A DNA stretch of 64,000 nt. Source: Pholis gunnellus. Lineage: Eukaryota > Chordata > Actinopteri > Perciformes > Pholidae. The translations under genes and the position numbers were made by a program. The stretch covers positions 14,562,594 to 14,626,593 of the forward strand of contig OU342807.1 of NCBI GenBank assembly GCA_910591455.2. The letters are read 5' to 3'. Of the stretch, positions 1 to 11,960 are shown one piece after another. Positions within the stretch are counted from its first letter, which is position 1; every line of letters starts with the position of its first letter. The notes under the pieces are model-generated. The model worked only from the letters and a program-made list of their open reading frames with translations. It searched no databases and was not told where the DNA came from.

Positions 1-1128
1 AAGGCCACCGAGGGAACGCAGCCTGGAACTGGCCCATTCATCACACACACGCACAAACACACATCCATGTATATACTGTACACATACATACACAAAGTCT
101 ATGAGAAGGCTGGCCAGAGTGTTTGAGCTCAGGATCATCTCTGACGATTGATGCTAACATCTGGGAGAATTCCTCAAGTACACAGTGAGCTAAGAAGAAA
201 GAATGGCGGGAGAAAGAGAGACAGACTGTGGTGCTGCACAGCCCTGACAATCTCTGCAACTCCTCCATGACGGCTCACCTGTAAATCCCAACCTGGCATT
301 TGTTACCGTCTCAAAACACGCACACACAAATACATACAAACACACTTACAGATACACATGTATAGAGAGATAAGGGTCTTTGCTTTTGGCGATCCAGAAA
401 TCCCACGGGGACAGAGCCTTGGGAGTTCGGGGAGAACGGATAAACAATTGGATGGATGGTAGAAGAGAAGACAGGATGACAAAACAGAGTTAAGGACACG
501 CTTCAGTACTATGTGACAGCTTGCTGTGCTCACCAGGGAGCGAGGGAGCCGAGAGGAAGATGGCAAGAAAAACAGGGAGAGGAAAGCCAGAGAGGAAGCG
601 AGTGGTCAAACATCTGTGCGGCTTCTGTTTTTTTCTATGGCATCTATCACATGCTCTGTGGCGGGAGGAGAGACAGTGAGGATTGATGAGTGAACCAGGC
701 AGAACCCACTCTACTCATCATTTTGTTTTCAGGATAAAAGATCTGTTAGAAATTGCTAACATACTATTCATAAGTATGACATCAAATTGAGAGCTACATA
801 GCATTTGGATTATGTGTAAATCAGAAATGCCCAGATGTACAGTAGATTAGCAAGGATTTCTGGACATGAGCTGTAAGCTTTCTGGACATACTCAACTGCC
901 CCACAAGGCATTGCGTCTCTTCAGACCGGACTGCGAGGCAGACGTTTTAAATGATTAATCGTGTTGATACAATAATTAGAAGTGATGGCGAGTGACATGA
1001 AGGTACTGTCAAGAGGAAAAACGAAAGGGCACACATCCATAATGTTATGTAGAAAACATATTTAACACTAAAATGTTTAATACATTTAATTTGTTATAAA
1101 ATTATACCGAAAGCTATTACACTGAGTG
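1..1128. other. Unassigned non-coding sequence
   Basis: No exon, RNA gene or recognisable transposon is visible. Short CA-rich patches lie near 42-63 and 319-360 and give spurious Cys/Val-rich reverse frames. The rest looks like unique AT-rich DNA. Confidence 0.5.

Positions 1129-1162
<34 letters not shown>
1129..1162. repeat. (AAT)n microsatellite
   Basis: About eleven uninterrupted trinucleotide AAT units, flanked by unremarkable AT-rich sequence. A pure tract like this is likely to vary in length between individuals. Confidence 0.95.
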
Positions 1163-2439
1163 GCAATTTTCATTCAACGGTATCACGCAACGATAACGTC
1201 GTCATGCGATGAAGTAAAGACTTATTGCCTGAGTTTAGTGTCAGAGTGAACAGTCTGCTGTTGATGACATTCCTAATTGCAAATTTAGTCGGCAGGATGC
1301 AGAACATACAGATTGAGTATGTATTCACTCAAAAATTGTGTTTTTTTATTTGGGGTCTACTATTCCTGTAACATCTGGGATTATCTTCTTGTGATGACAA
1401 ATAGCCTTTTTCACATTGCTAAATTGTCCAACAAAGTTTTGATAGATTTCGGTGGAAAAGGTCTTATCTTCGGCTCATGTGGAAAAGGCTAAACTTAAAG
1501 ATCCACGTTTCTCAAATAGACAATAAAACATTGGATACTGGTTTGTATGTGCAGCCTCCTGAGGGTTTGCACTCCTGCTTTGGAGACAGAGGCCGTATGG
1601 TTTGCTAATGTACCATGTGGCATAATCTGCTCCTCCTAGTGTATGGTTTTACACTCTTTGCCGGAGGATGCATCGAGCTGAACAATTGATGGCTAATTCT
1701 CCAGTCGGATGCTGTTAAACCATTGCAGAAGAAGAGGGCTCTACAAGATGATTGAGAAAGAGCCCCAAAAAATGCTAACAACCACTTTTATCATGATAGT
1801 TTAAAATCGTTGGTAAAAACTACTGCTTTTCAATCACCCTGTTCATCTGTTTGTTGCCTCTGTTATACATCTTGCCTTTTTACTTTTACACTTGTCACTA
1901 CCTAAGTCTGAAACCAAATCAGATGGATGTGTTTTTGATCATCTTTCAGTGTTGTGTTTTGGAAACTTTCTTTTCTCTCTCTACAGCTGTTTCTCAGTGT
2001 TTCTCTGTAACCCTATAGGGTGCAATTTGATGTGGAGATTGGGTACTGCTGTATCAGCGAGACAAAACTGACATTATCAAAAACTCATCATGTTCTCGAT
2101 ATTGCTCTCTTTACACTGGCCACCATCATAAAAATTAACAACCAAAAGCACTGCACACTTATTGATCAAGGCCTCTTTTCTCAAAAGGCACCATGTTCAC
2201 CTTGGGCCATTGCCTTAGAGAACAATGAAACTGAAGATCATATCATGGATTTAAAGGCTTTGGGCAAAATATGATTTGTCAACTGCAGATTCACAGCTTT
2301 TTTTTAAAATTGGTGATTAATCATCTGACGCCAATGCTTCAAAATAGATTCTACATTAAGGTGAAAGGGTCACAAAATCCTGTACATCAGCAGTAATGCT
2401 ATTCTAGTTTAAAGCGCTTGTTTGCTGTCGTAAAGGAAA
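1163..2439. other. Unassigned non-coding sequence
   Basis: No supported gene. The 84-codon plus-strand frame at 2020-2274 has no recognisable domain or start or splice context, and I treat it as chance. No repeat family is recognised. Confidence 0.45.
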
Positions 2440-3046
2440 AGAGTGTAAGATTTAGTGGCATCTAGTGGTGTGTTACAGATTGCAACCAACTAAATAGCTA
2501 AAATTTGTAGTGACATTACGTAAGATATCAAACCATTGTGTAAACATAGCGGCGGTGGATGAGAGCCTGCAGAAAGAGCCAATTGAATTAGGTTTTGTTT
2601 ACATGTTCATCCTTGTTGAACAGATGTATTAATAAAATATTGGCTTTTAATTAAAGATATTTTATTGCACTAACAGTAAAGAGTGTAGTTGTCGACATCT
2701 TGAGTAATCTTCACTTCACCTCGTTCACTTTACTGTCTCCAACACGGTCTCTTTGCCCGCTGACGCTTTGTGTGTGTGTGTAGTTGGAGGAGTTCAGCTG
2801 GTCCGAGAGAGTAGAGGAGATGAGCGCTGCACCTTGATAATGCATATCTAGCATCAGATAATGTAAAAAAGCCAAAGGCTCTCACTAGAGCCAGTGTTCA
2901 GTTTGTCTAATCTGGACTGTTGTAGAAACATGGCGGTGGCTTTTTCTAGGCTAATGAAAACACAACGATTCTTAGTTTCAGGTGATTAAAACATGGCTGT
3001 GAATATTATATTTCTGCCAATTAATCCCCCTAAATGTTACACACTG
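2440..3046. mobile_element. Non-autonomous TIR DNA element (teleost family)
   Basis: The left end has GTGTAAGATTTAG and then a CATCTAGTGG box. The right end, read on the minus strand, has CAGTGTGTAACATTTAG and then GGGGGATTAATTGG. These form imperfect terminal inverted repeats around a body of about 600 bp. The body includes a block reading GATTGCAACCAACT near the left end and a stretch with CTAATGAAAACACAACGATT near the right end. I recall all of these from an abundant teleost repeat. No coding sequence survives. The superfamily is not assigned and the exact ends are uncertain by a few bases. Confidence 0.7.
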
Positions 3047-3100
3047 TTCCATTAAGAAAACGGTACAATACAAATAAGGTATGACAAGACTCCAGGAAGT

Positions 3101-3318
3101 AAATTAGTTTTTCCTAGGATGGTGAAGGCTTGAACTGCCCTACTTTGCCTGTGATTGGCTTACCACACTGTTCTTACCCTAAACCTATACCAATCTCACA
3201 ATCTAAAGTCTCATGCCTAACCCTGACCAATCCAACCAATAAAGACAATGTGCACCAGCCAATCAGAGGCTGAGTAGGAAGGGTAATGCCTTCGCCATCC
3301 TAGGAAGAACAAATTTGC
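3101..3318. mobile_element. 218-bp MITE with long terminal inverted repeats
   Basis: The first ~53 bases and the reverse complement of the last ~53 are closely similar, sharing TTCCTAGGATGG and then GAAGGC, with TGATTGGCT at the inner edge of each arm. The middle is a short C-rich spacer. An 11-bp direct repeat, CTCCAGGAAGT, sits at 3090-3100 and 3319-3329 on either side and looks like a target-site duplication, though it is longer than in most families. There is no coding capacity. It appears inserted into or beside the family A repeat that follows. Confidence 0.8.
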
Positions 3319-3349
3319 CTCCAGGAAGTCAGTGCGCCTGAATAGAAGA

Positions 3350-3625
3350 TGTATTTGTGTTTTTGTGTGGATTAACAAATATGACAGACATAAGGTGCTG
3401 ATTTGTGAGCTTCAGAGGTCCTGGTAGATGGACTTTGTTATATGTGGACAGCCAAGCCAGGTGTCCCCCTTTGTTTCCTGTCTTTATGCTAAGCTATAAT
3501 CTAGCTGGCTGCCGGTTGTAGCTTCATGATAACCATAAAGACACGAGAGTGGTATTGATCTTCTTGTGTAAGCAAGAAAGCAAATAAATGTTTTTCCCAG
3601 AATGTTAAACCATTCCTTAATTTAA
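3350..3625 (+). repeat. Family A interspersed repeat, copy 1
   Basis: This matches a very abundant teleost repeat by recall. The landmarks, in order, are a GAGCTTCAGAGGT box, CTGGTAGATGGACTTTGTTA, TTTCCTGTCTTTATGCTAAG, TGTAGCTTCATGATAACC, GAGAGTGGTATTGATCTTCT and a 3' end near CCCAGAATGTTAAACCATTC. The same landmarks recur at about 12.0-12.8 kb and 56.4-57.4 kb in this window. It has no coding capacity. Confidence 0.75.
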
Positions 3626-5780
3626 TAGCGCTAGTTGTTACCGTAAAGTAAGTATGATCGGTGAGATGATATTAGATAAATGACTGAACGAAGTCACGTG
3701 ATAAGATAACCGTACATGATTAGATCGTACTCTTAGAATGGATGTTCTCAATAGATTGAACGATAGATGGTGGGAGGTGCGTAGATGAGAGGGATGAGAC
3801 AACCCCATGCAAGCAAACAATGAGCTGTAATCATTCAACAGGAACATTGAGGTTCTCTTCCATTATTCATTCCTCTTCTTCTCATCCACTTCTATATCTC
3901 TGTCTCATCACACATTGCTATCTTCCCATATAGCTTTCTGTCATCGCTGTGCTAGAGAGAACACAGGAAATGGAGAAGTCTGTGTCTGTGAGACATCTTC
4001 ACGCTTAACTTTTGTTTGAGTCAACAGTCGGGCAAAGCTCAAGGTATATACTACTCTATATGTCTGTGTGACTGTCTTTCTGTCTATTGTGCATCCCTGC
4101 TTACAGTGTACTTGATTGTTTTTCTGCTGTCATGAGTGGGCTGCTGATATTGTACAGCAAGCCCACAGTGCTAACTGCTTTTGATTTAGACTCTGGACCA
4201 GATGAGGTGCAGCAAAGCTACAGGCCAAAATTAATTAGTAAACCAAATTATTGGGCTGACTAAAAATCCGCGCTGCCTTGATTTCTGAAAATGTTGTGAG
4301 CCAGCGAGAGGAAACAAGTTTTCCAGTGCTGTTTACCTCTGTAAAAGCTCACATGGATGAAAATATTTCGATGCACTTCTGGACTTTTTTGGTGCTACAA
4401 GTCTGTGTCAAGTAAAGCCTAAGCTTACTGGTGCATTTCACAGCCGAGCCCCCGAAGGGTCAAGTTTCTCATGCATTAAATGATCCACATTAGAATTAGG
4501 AAGCCTAATTTAGATGAATCATACAACAAGCACCCTCTACAATGCATCTTCTATCTACAATGGCCATTAAAGGAAAGCTCGAAAAGGTGATGAAATAGAA
4601 CATGCAATTTAAGTGTGGGTTGGTATCACCTGGATTACTAAGAATAAAACATCAGCATCAGATCAAGAACTGAGCACATTGTGGATGTGTCTTCACATGA
4701 AAGTAAGGCTCGAGATAGTCATTCATTGACTTGTATGTAACCTCATGTAAAATCTCAAGGGTTAATGGTGAAAGGCTTCTTCTTCTATGTGTGTCAGTCT
4801 TTGTAGAGAACTCTGAGATCCAAAATTACAGGCGCATGAGCACAAAGAGAGCCTGGGCCACAGGAGAAAACCCCTGAAGATCACAGCAGGTTTGTGTGGT
4901 GTATTAAAACCAATACAGAGGCTTCTTAATAATAGAGGGAATATAGGAGGTACAGGCTGAGAGTACAGATGGACTTTGAAAAGAGACAAAAAGATACATG
5001 CTTTCAATGGATAAATGGAAGAGCGAGAGCTGAACCCTGTAGTGTACAATCTGAAATCCAAGTAATTACTTATTCATGCAATGGTAATCCCAAAAGGCTT
5101 ACCTTCCATGGCTATAACCACTGCTTTGCTCTTAGTGAGAGGTATCAATTCCCTTAAGTTTCAATATTCGCAACTTATTCAACACCAAGCAAGACATCGC
5201 TAAAGATATTTATAAGAATCTATACATCAGCTTTAAAGCAGAGTCAGCAGAGAGGAATCCTCAGGCCGAAGAGTTTGTATTTCTGTGATATCAGCACATG
5301 AAGAGATGCTGAATCTATTCTGAAGAACACCTCAAATCTGTCAAAAACCATTAAATGCTGGGATTAAGGTTACTTGAACATTTTTTGTTAAAAAGAACAA
5401 AAACAGCTTAATAAGGTGTTTAGCCATGAATGAGAAATGTCACGGCTGTTATGCATAATGAGTAGACAAATGTGACTTTAGAAAAGAACATGGACATTAC
5501 TTTCTTTGCTAGTGGTGATGGTTCATGCATGTTTTGCTGTTGTCTTTGAAAAATCAATATTTTCTAATGTTTTGATTTCAGTGCACATCAGCTGCCATTC
5601 AGAAAACATGTAGTAATCATGCCATACCTTTATCAGTTAAGATACTTTTCACATGACATGCATTTAAGTCCATGCATATCATGGCACATCAACATGAATC
5701 CATGAACAGCATTATAAATGAGACCCCTGGTGTTACTGCACCCAACGTACTACATTTATGATCCATGATCCATACCTCCT
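3626..5780. other. Unassigned non-coding sequence
   Basis: There is no gene or repeat I recognise. The part at about 4120-4350 is compositionally balanced, non-repetitive and rich in homeodomain-type AATTA sites, so it is a weak candidate for conserved regulatory DNA. The overlapping small frames at 4.8-5.1 kb share no domain with anything I know. Confidence 0.4.
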
Positions 5781-5840
5781 GTGGAGATGATCAGAGAAAC
5801 CTTTGGCAGAATTTATGAGCGAAGTGTAATTCCAATGCAC
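5781..5840 (+). repeat. 60-bp locally duplicated segment, copy 1
   Basis: It begins GTGGAGATGATCAGAG and ends GTAATTCCAATGCAC, with the internal block AGAATTTATGAGC. The same order of words occurs at 6716-6783 in the same orientation. Similarity fades on both sides, so only this core is shared. The family is not recognised. Confidence 0.75.
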
Positions 5841-6715
5841 CCTAAATATATGTACACACAGGGTATACATAAATATAAAGAACATTTCATGAGCAAACAA
5901 AAAGAAATAGGCAGCAGGCGGCAAGAAATGGAAAACACCAGTGGAAAATGGATTAAGAGAATACTCTTAAAAGACAATAGGGACAAAAAAAAGTTATTAC
6001 TGTGGATAAGACAGCACTAAAATATGAAACTGAGTGGAGGTGACTTGCATGGCATCTGTGTCTTAGTGAGAGATGGATAGATTGGATTTAAATCTGAATT
6101 GTAAATATAATCCGTCTACAATACGAGTGGAATGCTAATAGCAGGTGCAAAGGGGCTTCTAATTTGTAAGGTCTCCTCTCATACCTCATACAAATCCACC
6201 CTCTGTCTCCTACCTTTTCGCCCACATCAATCTCATTGGCCCAGTCCTTTGAGTCGCCCTAATCTTTATTACCAAATCTCTTTGGAAATCCACGTTAACA
6301 CCACATCTGTCCCCATTCCTCTTCCCCCTTCCGCCCTGAGTCAACTTGCCTTCCAAGGGTCAAGTCTTCTAACAAGGCACACTGGAGCGTATTACGTGTG
6401 CAGCCTTTACTCCCATCGTCCTGGTTTTCCAACACAAATACTTCGTACCCCTCCCCATCTCTGCCACCTACACAAACCAGGGAAGTGTATTAATATACAA
6501 TTAATTATCCTCGTCTTTGCTCCTAAGCTGCTGTAGATGCACCGACTTGAGGAGACTGGATTGTTGGAAGAAGTCATTGCGGAAACGACGGCACAAATGC
6601 TAATTTAGTAGAAAAAGGATGCTCCATAGACCAGTTGTCAGTTATATTCTCATTATGTATTTATTTACTTTGATGCTGCAAAAACACAATATTACCAATA
6701 ACAATACCACTAATA
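5841..6715. other. Unassigned non-coding sequence
   Basis: The longest frame, 134 codons at 6132-6536, is Pro/Ser/Leu-rich and has no motif I recognise. It lies in pyrimidine-rich DNA and is best treated as non-coding. No repeat is identified. Confidence 0.4.
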
Positions 6716-6783
6716 GTGGAGATGATCAGAGGAATTGCAGAGAATATGCCAGAATTTATGAGCTAATTGTAATTCCAATGCAC
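6716..6783 (+). repeat. 60-bp locally duplicated segment, copy 2
   Basis: Direct copy of 5781-5840, about 935 bp downstream, with an 8-base gain in the middle. Both copies share GTGGAGATGATCAGAG, CAGAATTTATGAGC and GTAATTCCAATGCAC. Confidence 0.75.
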
Positions 6784-7463
6784 TTAGAAAATGTTTATGG
6801 AGTGTCAAATACTGTTTGCTTGTCTCATTTTTACACATATTCAAATATTACAGGCCTTGAGGTAAAGTAAGATGACAGTAGTTGGAGTAAAGATAGAGGA
6901 AGAAGCAACATGGCTAAAATATGAGGAGAATAGTACAATTCCAAGCATTTGTGCAGCTCTGGGTTCTCAACTCTGTAAATAGCTGATAAATGGAGAAAAA
7001 CAGGAAATAGAGATGAGACTGATGAGAGGAAGAGATAGGGAATGAAAGAATAACATACAGTAGGTGCACACCTCAACAATGATTAAGGGTCATGGTCTGG
7101 CATCTCCATGACTTTTAAAGTAAGCAAAAGGCGGAAATGAAAAGATGATAACACATAAAGTAATATGCACGCACACACACACACTTGTGTTAAATGTCAC
7201 TCAGCTCTGGTTTTATTGAAGTCTGTTTGTGTATCTTTTCCACAGCAGACGACAATGATTGACGGAGTCTGACTTCCGCTGTGATTTACATGACAGCCTG
7301 AGACAACCCTCAACTGCACACACACACACAATAACACACAATAACACACGCACACACACACAAACAAATGTGTGAAAGGGCAATCTCAAATGATTGATGA
7401 TAATTATTAAATTGTTGCATATTTGGCTATTATGGTCATTGTGGTCACCTGTTTATGCATGTG

Positions 7464-7464
<1 letters not shown>
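6784..7464. other. Unassigned sequence with CA-rich tracts
   Basis: Interrupted CA tracts occur at about 7151-7174 and 7316-7372. Nothing else is recognised. Confidence 0.5.

Positions 7465-7502
<38 letters not shown>
7465..7502. repeat. (TG)19 microsatellite
   Basis: Uninterrupted TG dinucleotides. An open frame running through it at 7394-7594 encodes alternating Cys/Val and is an artefact. Confidence 0.97.
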
Positions 7503-7504
<2 letters not shown>

Positions 7505-9241
7505 TGTTTGTTGACCACATTAATATGTCATGACAGGATGTTTCATTGTCATACATTATCTGTGACTAACATTAACAAGATTTGCCTACAATAGTAACCA
7601 TGGATATGGGCCTGTCAATATTGCCTCAGTTAGATCACAGGCTTCAAGAAGTATTGGTTTGGTGTCCGACTGGGACATTATAGCCCGATTTCGTGTGTGT
7701 GTGTGTCTGCTCTGCTGGTACCAGACTGGAAGGCACAGCAGGTGGGCCAGTATTATTTCAGGGAGGCAGGAACACGGCTAATTACTGTCTGGATCAGTAG
7801 TATTGTTGGTTGGCATCTGTTTGCATGTCTGTGTCACCCTGGTGAGAGGAAACAAAGACACAAACTGGATGCTGCTCTCTCTCTCTTCATTAATGCTGTC
7901 AGTGAAAGCTAGATGGTGGTTACCAAGTCAGAGTTTCCAAAATTAGAGTTTAGGACTCCGTGTGTCTTTGATATGCAGAAAGGGTCATGTGAGATGTGAG
8001 CATGTGATAAGCAGTAATGACCGCTTTACTGGCGTTAGCATCGTAGCAGGTGCATAGTTGATACTGCACCTGTTACACTGTGTGACACAACTAAAATGTA
8101 CAACAATGATGTTGCAAAGCAGTATTTTAATTGTAAAGTTTAGGAACTAGTAATGGAACATTTTGTTTGTGGTCTTCATGGAGTATTTCTTCAATCCCAC
8201 ATTTACCTGTTCTGTTGGAATTGCGACCATTAGCCTCCTCCTCACTTGAGCTGTTACTTGTTTAAACTACTGTTTGAACATGTAAAAAAAGTAAAATATG
8301 CTATTTGTTCAAATTGAAATTCCACATATAAGAGCAACAAGGTGTGCCTTGTTCTTCTATATACAAGTTGAAGAATTGAGCAGGGATGTTTAAATGTTTC
8401 TAATTCTCCTGCAGATGTAATTCTACAAATGGTATATAATTTACTCTCCTCTGCTCTGCTGTGTGTGTGCCGAGGCCCTTGGTGCAGAATGAAAAGGAAA
8501 ACAGTGTTTACAATGTCAATGTCAACATTATCAATGAAGCTTCGAATTATTCAGTACAGCCTTTCTGGAACCAAGCAGGTCTGATAATGACGACAAGTAT
8601 GATATATGTCACGGAGACTGCCGGGGCTCAGCTGAAAGGAAAGACAAATGTTGAGCATTCATGATGATGCATTCTTTATATAGCTTGCCTATCAATTTTT
8701 TTCAAGCTCAACAAACACGGACAATATTTGATCAAAATTCCTCCCATTTGTCCAGGACATTGAAATCAACCAAAACCCTAAATCAGACGAGCTTCCCGAG
8801 GTTTCTCTTCGTTCCATCTGCGTGCTATATTTTCAGCAGCAGTTCTCTCAGTCAACAGACTAACCCTCCAGCATGACCTGTGGCTATATCTAAATAAAAA
8901 CAAGTAGACTAGCAGTCCACTTTTCATGAAAAAAACAAATAAACAAAAAAAAGATTTTTAATGGGTTCCAGACACTTGCCAATTCTAAATAGAACATTTT
9001 AATAGCATCTGTTAACAGTTAATGATCAGTTAATGAGAAAAAAAACTAACTCAGCATCCCTCGCTCGCCCGAATAGATCAATATAGATTTCGCCAATATA
9101 TTTTTAATTTACGTTATTACAATTTAGTCATGAAATAAAAAGACGTGTAAAGAATACTTATCACAAAACTGTTCTTTCACAAAATGAACACTGTGCCAAC
9201 CTCTGCACTGCCAAATAAAACAATTCAACAGTTTTATACTG
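7503..9241. other. Unassigned non-coding sequence
   Basis: A short TG patch occurs at about 7692-7707. No gene, RNA or repeat family is recognised. Several 60-70-codon frames are unrelated to known domains. Confidence 0.45.
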
Positions 9242-9286
9242 CATACTACCGATGAACGCACTATGGCGTTCACGTGACCGTAGTAT
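9242..9286. repeat. Imperfect hairpin (inverted repeat)
   Basis: The left arm CATACTACCGATGAACGC and the right arm GCGTTCACGTGACCGTAGTATG pair with one 4-base bulge around the loop ACTATG. The hairpin abuts the start of the LTR-like segment and may be a remnant of another element's ends. Confidence 0.6.
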
Positions 9287-9619
9287 GTCGAAGTTAGTTT
9301 TGAATACAGCCTATTAGTTGACCTCAGACTCTTTCAGCAGACTTCCTCATTAAAACGCTCACCTGTTCCCACTTCCCTCATCAGTCACTCACTACTCCAC
9401 TTCTTTGTTCTTTTGTCAGTTCACCATCGTTGCTGTGTGGATTTTTTGTTGTCTGCCACCTGTGTGTCTGTTACCTGCCTGCTGGACCTAGTGCCTGTCT
9501 GGACTGTTGTGACCTGTTGCCTGTCACCTGTAATATATTCACCCTAAATCATTGAACTGTCTTGACAGTCTGCATTTGAGTCCTCATTTCTCTGCTGACC
9601 ATATTCTCCAGCCGTGACA
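9286..9619 (+). mobile_element. Probable solo LTR or LTR fragment
   Basis: The segment starts TGTCG and ends GTGACA, giving short TG...CA-type inverted termini as in LTRs. The 3' part has CTGCATTTGAGTCCTC followed by CAGCCGTGACA, a phrase I recall from the 3' ends of fish LTR retrotransposons. The pyrimidine-rich 5' part with CACCTGTTCCCACTTCC fits an LTR promoter region. There are no pol or gag remains and no convincing target duplication. A different repeat type with the same 3' phrase is possible. Confidence 0.45.
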
Positions 9620-9933
9620 GGAGGCTCTTCCTGAATTACTTAAATGAATTAATTAATTCCACCATTTGTAGCACCTGAGAAGGCTCTGTTTTAACCGCAT
9701 TCCTTCATGACATTTCACCTTGATGCTACTTGTGTTTTTATCATTGAATGTAGACTACACCTATTTCAACTGCTAGAATCGTGACATGATGTTTACAAAT
9801 GCAAACTGTTAATGCGAGCAAAATTGTAGACTGCAAGAAGAAAACAATGCTTTGTGGCTCATCTGACAGAGATCATAAAATACAGCTGTATAACAAAAAC
9901 AATGGACAGATGATGCAGCTGTGCTATGTCCTT

Positions 9934-9998
9934 GGGTCTCTTCCTCACCTCCTCCACTCGCATCTCCTTTGGGCGGGCCAATGATAAGACACCAAGGA
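9934..9998 (-). repeat. ~60-bp dispersed repeat, reverse copy
   Basis: The reverse complement contains TCCTTGGTGTCTTA and then AGATGCGAGTGGAGGAGG and TGAGGAAGAGAC. The same words in the same order are at 14258-14317 on the plus strand; 29 of 32 bases match in the second block. The small frames at 9.8-10.2 kb overlap it but carry no known domain. Confidence 0.6.
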
Positions 9999-10240
9999 TT
10001 TAATTTTCCTAATATTGTTGGCTCTTTATGCAAAGGAGAAGCAAACAGGGATGGACAAATGTTACTTTTAGTTCCTAATTTAGTTTCTGAGGTGAGATCC
10101 TCTGGTTCCATAGTTCCTGGAACGTTTTGGTTGAATGTGCTGTAACAAGTGATGTGATGATTCAAAACCATAGATGGAAAAAAGTAATAAATTAATGATT
10201 AAATGTTCACCGACATGCTCAAATTTCTTTTCGAAGTGAC

Positions 10241-10408
10241 TGCAACCACTACTGAAAAAAGGTTAATACTGAACTGTGAATACTTTCTGTGTCCTTTCTG
10301 CTGATATTTTTTACTTTATATAATAGTATGTTCACATTATTTGACTTTTTATTTTTTAATTGTACAGAAGTCCCTGTGAATGAAGTTTAACGAAGCCAAA
10401 CCAAAGAA
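10241..10408 (+). repeat. ~170-bp direct duplication, copy A
   Basis: It begins TGCAACCACTACTG and ends AAGCCAAACCAAA, with ACTGTGAATACT, TCTGTGTCC and TAATTGTACA in between. The same series is at 11340-11512. The copies are diverged, with several small indels. It is non-coding and the family is not recognised. Confidence 0.75.
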
Positions 10409-11339
10409 AAACAGATCTACACAGCTCTACAAGCAAAGTCAACTTTTCTGCATGTGCTATGCTTTGATAGTTTGTGTAATGTAGATTCCATCACCCTATA
10501 TAGTTTGAGCATGCACTTCTGCTGTCCACTGTCTGAACTGTAGTTTCGTAGTATCGGGGTTCTTAATGATAGGCACATTTAAAAAGGGATGAAAACAAAA
10601 CTAAAACCTCCCTCTGTCATTCATGTTACCACCCACTGTGTTACTCCTCGAGCAAGGGCATCAAACATGGATTAATACTTTTGTTCAGGTCAACCTTACC
10701 ATCCTATACCTTGCATTTAATGGAGCAAAAGTGGAACGTTGGTATTGGGTTGCAAGGAAGAGGGTCAAACGACCAACACAGAGAGAAAAGACGTGAGTAG
10801 GTGGAGAACACAGAATAGAGGGAGAGAGAGGAACTCTTCCACTCAGGCTCTCAAACAGTGATTCAAACAGGTCGTCCATGTATGCTCACCAAGTTATTTA
10901 GTCTCTAAATGTTTGCTTTTGCCAAAAGAAAGATTGGTGATATTCACCCAGGACTATTGCTTCAGCACAGAAGATATAAGGAAATCTGTCTATATGAAAT
11001 AATTTTCCTGGGAATATTTATTCAACATTTATAGATTTACATTGGCTATGTAAAGTGAAGTAAGACTAGGGACTACCACAGGTAATTCCACACAACTATA
11101 ACAGCAGAATAGTGGCACAAAAGAAATGAGAAGGTTTATATATTCTATGCTGTTTATTGTCTTCAGAATGAGTTAGTGGGGCATGGAAGTCTCCCACATT
11201 AGGCATAACATGGTTGCAACTGTATTATACACTGACAAATTGCAGGCAAATGACAGGAGTCACCATTCACACAGAAACAACACAGATTACTTCATCTGGC
11301 CAAAACAGAGACACTGTCTGAAATTATAGTACTGGCCCT
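10409..11339. other. Unassigned spacer between duplication copies
   Basis: AT-rich, with no gene or recognised repeat. Flanks of the two duplicated segments do not continue the similarity clearly. Confidence 0.45.
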
Positions 11340-11512
11340 GCAACCACTACTGTTAAAATGTGAATACAGTACTGTGAATACTGTCTGTGTCCATTGTGCC
11401 TGTGTAGTCCTTTGAATTTGGGCACATTCATTCAATTTTCTGGCCAAAGGTGTTTACTTCTAATCGTACAAAAGGCCCCATGAACGTACAGTTCACAAAG
11501 CCAAACCAAATG
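11340..11512 (+). repeat. ~170-bp direct duplication, copy B
   Basis: Second copy of 10241-10408, about 1.1 kb downstream in the same orientation. It has the same start (TGCAACCACTACTG) and end (AAGCCAAACCAAA) words. Confidence 0.75.
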
Positions 11513-11960
11513 AACACACCGGGAAAAGAATTTCGAAACCATTTTTTTTTTGTACATAGCTGGTGCCAAGAAATATTCTGTACAAAACCACGCTTTATTT
11601 ATTTTTAAATAAAAATGTGCTTTTTGTTCAATGCCATCATGAAGTTTAAGGTCGCTGTGCCCTCACTACTCAGAAAGGGAACACACACTCCCCTGCAGTG
11701 ACCAAAAATATTATGTTACCATAGTAACAGGAAAAAAAAACACATCCCTGATCTTCACAGTGTATTCCACCATTTCAGTCAGGACGATTGTGTATTTGTT
11801 TTAAACAATTTATTTGATGAAATTTCACTGAAGTCAACTTCTGATTTGAAACTGCAACATCCCTTTGGTGAATAGAGTGTGTGTAACTGAAGTGTAAGTA
11901 TCCTTTTTACCTAAAGAAACAATGGGACACGCAAACATTTCCTAACCTCACTGCTAACAG

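Noticed and set aside
6132..6536. 134-codon plus-strand frame
   Set aside because: Pyrimidine-rich DNA gives a Ser/Pro/Leu-rich sequence with no known family; insufficient to call a gene.
9809..10171. 120-codon reverse frame
   Set aside because: Overlaps a dispersed 60-bp repeat; no domain, and an opposing frame over the same bases is also open.
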